This document shows positions 60,501 through 64,000 of a stretch of 64,000 nucleotides of DNA, piece by piece. The stretch is from positions 253,754,422-253,818,421 of the forward strand of contig CM066321.1 of NCBI GenBank assembly GCA_033807775.1. The letters run 5' to 3'. Every line of letters begins with the position of its first letter. The stretch's first letter is position 1. The stretch is from Saussurea involucrata. Taxonomy: Eukaryota > Streptophyta > Magnoliopsida > Asterales > Asteraceae. Below the pieces are notes generated by a model, which was given only the letters and a program-made list of their open reading frames with translations, was not told where the DNA came from and ran no database searches. The translations under genes and the position numbers were made by a program.

Positions 60501-61272
60501 TGAGGAAATGTATGAAAACCTCTACCACACAGAAGGAGAATATGAGCTTTTAGAGAGCAATGTTGATGGTTTCATGGATGAAAGAGATCAGATGATTTAT
60601 ACAGAAGCCTCAGATTTTCTAATCACTGGAATCAGAGAATTGAAGGTTAAGAAATTCAGAAAAATGGAGTACTTATCCTTTGAAGTTCTGAGAGAAGATG
60701 GTAAGGTTTATTACTTCACTGATGCAGATTTTGAGAAACTATCAGTGGTTGACTTCTACAGATTACACAGCTTTCTATGCTTCAAAGAGTCAAGCAAAGA
60801 CAGAAATGAAAGGAAGGCAAGAAGTGTGGTGATTGAGGCTATGTTCTATATCTTAAGGTGGCACTATTATACAGACTTCCAAATAGCTCTGTACTTATAA
60901 AAGCCATGTGTTTATCTGGCAAAGCCCAACACAGATCATGAGCAGAAAAAGGTGTTAAAGACTGGAAGTATTCACAAATATCCAGATTTGGGAGTATTTT
61001 TGAAAAACAAAAGTGGAAAAATCTTCTTCAGAGCAAAGGAAACTGCAAAATACTGTTCTGGAACTTTAAGAATCATAAAACACAATTTGGAGAAAAAGAT
61101 GCTGAAAGTGAAGGAATCAAACATAACTCAAGAAGTAATCAATCAGCAAGTTGAAATTATTCAAGAAATCATTGTCAAAATTGACAAGAGGCTTAATCTG
61201 AGAAACGTGCTACTTCAGAAAATTGTTCCTGCTCTGAAAGAACTGGATGATGCAAAATTCAAGTTTATTTGA
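57541..61272 (+). pseudogene. Copia E extra 3' ORF (two in-frame stops)
   Basis: A single frame of about 1,240 codons from ATG 57541, interrupted only by TAA at 59458-59460 and TAA at 60898-60900. Asp/Glu-rich start; N-terminal domain (residues about 100-300: YILQWWKHLRL, ALREMLNLPEKD, FMKLGYNERL, LPPIWAFFFHVVNKCLSGKNSSADQ). Acidic middle, heptad-like coiled coil (about 610-700), acidic stretch, C-terminal domain with YYFTDADFEKLSVVDFYRL and DFQIALYL, and a helical tail. It is the best preserved of the family here and shows the full architecture. No signal peptide or membrane segment. Function unknown. Confidence 0.82.
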
Positions 61273-61287
61273 CAAAAAGGGGGAGAT

Positions 61288-61770
61288 TGTTAGATCTGAA
61301 GTTTTGTCAATAAACCAAGTGTTGAAGATCTGATAAGAAGACTCAGATGTTCTGAGTAGAGGAGTCAGAGATCTGAGAAGAGAAGTCAGTTCTGAGAGAA
61401 AGTGTCAGAAGCTCTGAGAAGCGTTATCAGAAGAATGTTCAGAAGTTCTGAATAACCTGTTCAGAACTTATGACTACATACTTTATTTAGTATTTAGTAA
61501 ACTAATTAGGCCACGTGTTATGTTCTTATTAGTCTTTCTCATTTGGACTGTAGCTTTAACATGTCCGTTGCAGTATAAATAGAGTGGTTAGCACTACATT
61601 GCTAACTGATTGATTTTCCCATATATCGTTGTATTCATTTTTGTAATCTTTGAGATTCTCTCTTCTTAGATCTGTAATCCCGTTCATCATTGAATACAAT
61701 TGGGCTTGATCATACAACTTCTCAATTACTGCTTTCTGTATTGATTGTAAGATTAGATCCTGTACTTTCA
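61288..61770 (+). repeat. Copia E 3' LTR
   Basis: 483 bp, preceded by AAAAAGGGGGAGAT. Ends TACTTTCA, then the AACAC duplication and resumed Copia I integrase. Confidence 0.94.
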
Positions 61771-62115
61771 AACACCTCAACAAAATGGAGTCGCTGAAAG
61801 AATAAACCGAACTATCATCGAAGCCGCACGTTTAATGCTCAATGATTCTCATCTTCCAACACAATTCTGGGCAGAAGCTGTCAACACTGCACGTTTTACC
61901 CAGAATAGATCGCTGATCGTCAAAAGATTCAACAAGACTGCCTATGAACTTTTCCATGGAAGAAAGCCATCTATCAGTTTTCTTCACATCTTTGGTTGTC
62001 AGTGCTTTATATTAAACAACATAGATGCTCTTGGTAAGTTCGATCCCAAAGCTGACGACGGAATATTTCTTGGATATTCTTCCATATCCAAAGCCTTCAG
62101 AGTCTTCAACAAGAG
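61771..62115 (+). pseudogene. pol: Copia I pol: integrase region, second fragment
   Basis: Continues from 49729: QQNGVAERINRT with a TAA at 61803-61805 (AGA in B), then LPTQFWAEAVNTARFTQNRS, FHGRKPSISFLHIFGCQCF, DDGIFLGYSS, ending at RVFNK where F's LTR starts. The AAGAG before 62116 should be F's target duplication. Confidence 0.85.
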
Positions 62116-62394
62116 TGTTAGGGCAAGTTTTATATGTGGATTTAAAGTTCAAGGGTGTAATTTGTATTTCCTTAAACATAGTCCATAGTGAACGGGCCGT
62201 GGGCTTGTTACCACGGGCCCAGCATATTTAATGCACAACTAGCTTAGAAAATTAGCTGGTCGTCTCATTTAGCTTTGAGCATTGTAACGATTATTCTCTG
62301 TTCAAATAGCTAAGTGGGCAGCCTTTGTGATTACTTTATTCATTCATATCTTTATTCACATAAACACGATTATTGCACGGATCTGGATCCTACA
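62116..62394 (+). repeat. Copia F 5' LTR
   Basis: 279 bp, TGTTAGGGC to GGATCCTACA, followed by ATTGGCATCAGAGC. No clear TATA box. The 3' LTR is outside the window, so the boundary rests on the primer site and the switch from I. Confidence 0.78.
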
Positions 62395-62396
62395 AT

Positions 62397-62408
62397 TGGC
62401 ATCAGAGC
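62397..62408 (+). other. Copia F primer binding site (variant)
   Basis: TGGCATCAGAGC, one base different from the TGGTATCAGAGC of the other elements. Confidence 0.7.
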
Positions 62409-62808
62409 AGACGGACGGATCGATTCCAAGGTTTGAATTCATCAAAATTCTGGTTAGTTTGACTTTTGCTCGTCTGATTTTTTCTTGAATTCTTGACTTT
62501 TGATTCAATCAAAATCAGTTGTTTTTACTTATTGGGTTGTGTTAGCATTATCATTCTAAGAGTTTCTGCAAAATTTCACATCCTAATTCGTTCGTTTGAT
62601 TGGTCAATTTTGCAAAACAGTTCTAAAATTTTGGTAGTGTTCTTACTCAAAAAAAATTCGATTTTTGCTATCAAAAGTTGTTGTTTTTGCTCTAAAATCG
62701 ATTGGGTCATTGTTGTTTTGTGCTTGGGATTGTTTCTAACCTTTCAGGAACACATTAGAGTAACCCTAGTGGAATTTTCGATCGATTTTGACAAAACAGC
62801 CGCAGAGT

Positions 62809-63262
62809 CCGGACACCACAGCCGCGTTTTCCGGACAGATCAAGGTGTCCGGACGTTTGTGGTTCCATCCGGACAAGTCATCTTTCTGGGTAAGTCATCC
62901 ATCCGGGTAAGTCAATCATCCGGGTAAGTCTTTCAAATTTCTAATTTTCCGGGTAATCTAGTTCCGGACAACTCAAAGTATCCGGAATTCGTTTTATCCG
63001 GAAATCCTCATTTACCCGGAATCATCGAAGTATCCGGACACATCATTCTTTCCGGAAACTTCTAAGTACCCGGTAAAGTCTTGATTTTCCGGTTACTGCC
63101 ATCCGGTATCTTCAGAGCATCCGGTAACCTTGGTTATCCGGACAACTCAAGATATCCGGACAACTCCTGCTTATCCGGACAACTCTGCACTTTTTGAGCT
63201 GTGTTTTCATAAATCCAATCCAGATACTTTCAGATCACTACCTTACTTAGATTACTATCCGG
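62809..63262 (+). repeat. Copia F leader: dispersed TCCGG motif cluster
   Basis: In about 450 bases of untranslated leader, 21 CCGG cores occur, 12 as TCCGGA, others as ATCCGGT, ATCCGGG or ACCCGG. Spacing is irregular, so it is not a tandem repeat. The rest of the leader (62409-62808, 63263-63379) holds nothing I recognise. Confidence 0.8.
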
Positions 63263-63379
63263 TAAGACCACTGTAGTCCACTTTAGAACCTACGTTAGGA
63301 CTCCACTCTTAGAATCTTGCGTTAGGTTCTCATTTCGAATCGATATACCCGTCTGACGATCACTCCGTTGCAACCAAAG

Positions 63380-64000
63380 ATGTCTATTTCTCGTGATGCA
63401 CTTGCAATTGGTACCGACACCAAGCCCCCATGTCTATACCCAAACGAATACAGTCAATGGCGCGACAGATTCATGATTTTCATTGAATCAAAGGACAACT
63501 ATGAGTTCATCAAGCAAGCTCTTGAAGAAGGTCCCATCGCGCCACCAATGAAGGATATTGCAGCTACTGCATGTGCTGGATCCAAGAAAGTGAAAAAGTC
63601 CTTTGTCGAAATGACAGAGTTTGAAAGAGGGGGGATAGAAAGGGAGAAACAGGAAAAGAGATATCTGGTACAAGCTCTTCCCAATTCTATCTACACCGCC
63701 ATCGACAGCTACAAAGCCACGGCTAAAGGCATGTGGGACCAAGTTGCCAAAATGATGCGTGGGAGTGCAGTGGGAAATCAGCTGAAGATCAATACTGCTA
63801 TAACCAAGTTCGATGGTTTCAAGCAGCGTCCTGGCGAGACTCTTACTCAGGCTTATGAACGTTTCTGCTCTCTACTCAATGAGCTGAACAAGAATGGGAT
63901 AGTTAGGTCGAACACTGAGAATGCTCTCAAGTTCCTCAACAATCTCTTACCCGAATGGAAAGTTTTTGCTTCTCATGTCAGGCATAACAACCTGATTGAA
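63380..64000 (+). CDS. gag: Copia F gag, N-terminal part (runs off window)
   Basis: ATG at 63380 opens 207 codons without a stop to the window edge. MSISRDALAIGTDTKPP, YSQWRDRFMIFIESKDN, GMWDQVAKMMRG, ETLTQAYERFCSLLNELNKNG and LKFLNNLLPEWKVF follow the Copia capsid pattern seen in E (YQQWKIRM, TQTYSKFCTILNDL). No lesion visible in this part. Confidence 0.88.
   Translation, partial: MSISRDALAIGTDTKPPCLYPNEYSQWRDRFMIFIESKDNYEFIKQALEEGPIAPPMKDIAATACAGSKKVKKSFVEMTEFERGGIEREKQEKRYLVQALPNSIYTAIDSYKATAKGMWDQVAKMMRGSAVGNQLKINTAITKFDGFKQRPGETLTQAYERFCSLLNELNKNGIVRSNTENALKFLNNLLPEWKVFASHVRHNNLIE

Larger units (their letters stand above)
49730..61770 (+). mobile_element. Copia E: complete Sirevirus-like element (12,041 bp)
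   Basis: Flanked by AACAC (49725-49729 and 61771-61775) within Copia I integrase. LTRs, primer site, gag, pol, extra ORF and polypurine tract are all present. LTRs differ at about four bases and two single-base gaps by eye. Confidence 0.95.

Noticed and set aside
62025..62231. Alternate frame over Copia I and F LTR
   Set aside because: It crosses an element boundary and has no domain.
63488..63742. Minus-strand frames inside F gag
   Set aside because: Shadows of the plus-strand gag, which shows clear capsid motifs.

Overview
This window is plant nuclear DNA made almost entirely of LTR retrotransposons nested inside one another. I found no host gene, rRNA or tRNA. Support for a plant comes from Sirevirus-like Ty1/Copia elements (gag, pol, then a long extra 3' ORF), a chromovirus-type Ty3/Gypsy element and an initiator-Met-tRNA-type primer site (TGGTATCAGAGC) in every readable element. 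A eudicot, perhaps Asteraceae, is my guess from family resemblance only. Element letters used below are mine.

Stack, outermost first. Copia I (same family as A and B) is visible only as pol pieces at 49160-49729 and 61771-62115; it was cut by Copia G, Copia E and Copia F. Copia G enters from the left: pol from 18047, extra ORF from 22195, 3' LTR 48926-49159. A short minus-strand LTR fragment J (17921-18046) sits in G, and Copia D (3' LTR 17212-17920) sits in J. D holds a truncated Copia A (749-8639) fused to the 3' end of a further element H (8640-9507). G's extra ORF was split by a hAT-like non-autonomous DNA transposon K (ends 25064 and 47718, 8-bp duplication GATCTATG). K was itself invaded by Gypsy C (25137-34290, duplication GGAGG) and Copia B (34709-47642, duplication GGGTT). 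Copia E (49730-61770, duplication AACAC) is complete. Copia F begins at 62116 and runs off the right edge.

B is the youngest datable insertion: its two 959-bp LTRs differ at one base by eye, and gag and pol are open. E has roughly 1% LTR difference and broken genes. A, C, D and G are degraded by stops, frameshifts and deletions.

The most interesting signals lie in the Copia elements. (1) Each family carries its own short motif scattered in both orientations through LTRs, spacers and coding sequence: CGCTGA in A/B/I, CTCTG in D, TCTGA in E, TCCGG in F, GGATACGAAAAG palindromes in G, GTCAAAG in H. (2) The extra ORF is preceded by what looks like its own promoter (ACGT-core boxes, CCAAT, TATA) and, in A, B and G, an intron-like leader ending just before the ATG. 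(3) The gag stop codon in A, B and E overlaps a branch-point-like CTAAY followed by a 3' splice-site-like YAG. (4) The extra ORF proteins share two conserved regions of unknown function. All are sequence-level observations whose function is inferred.
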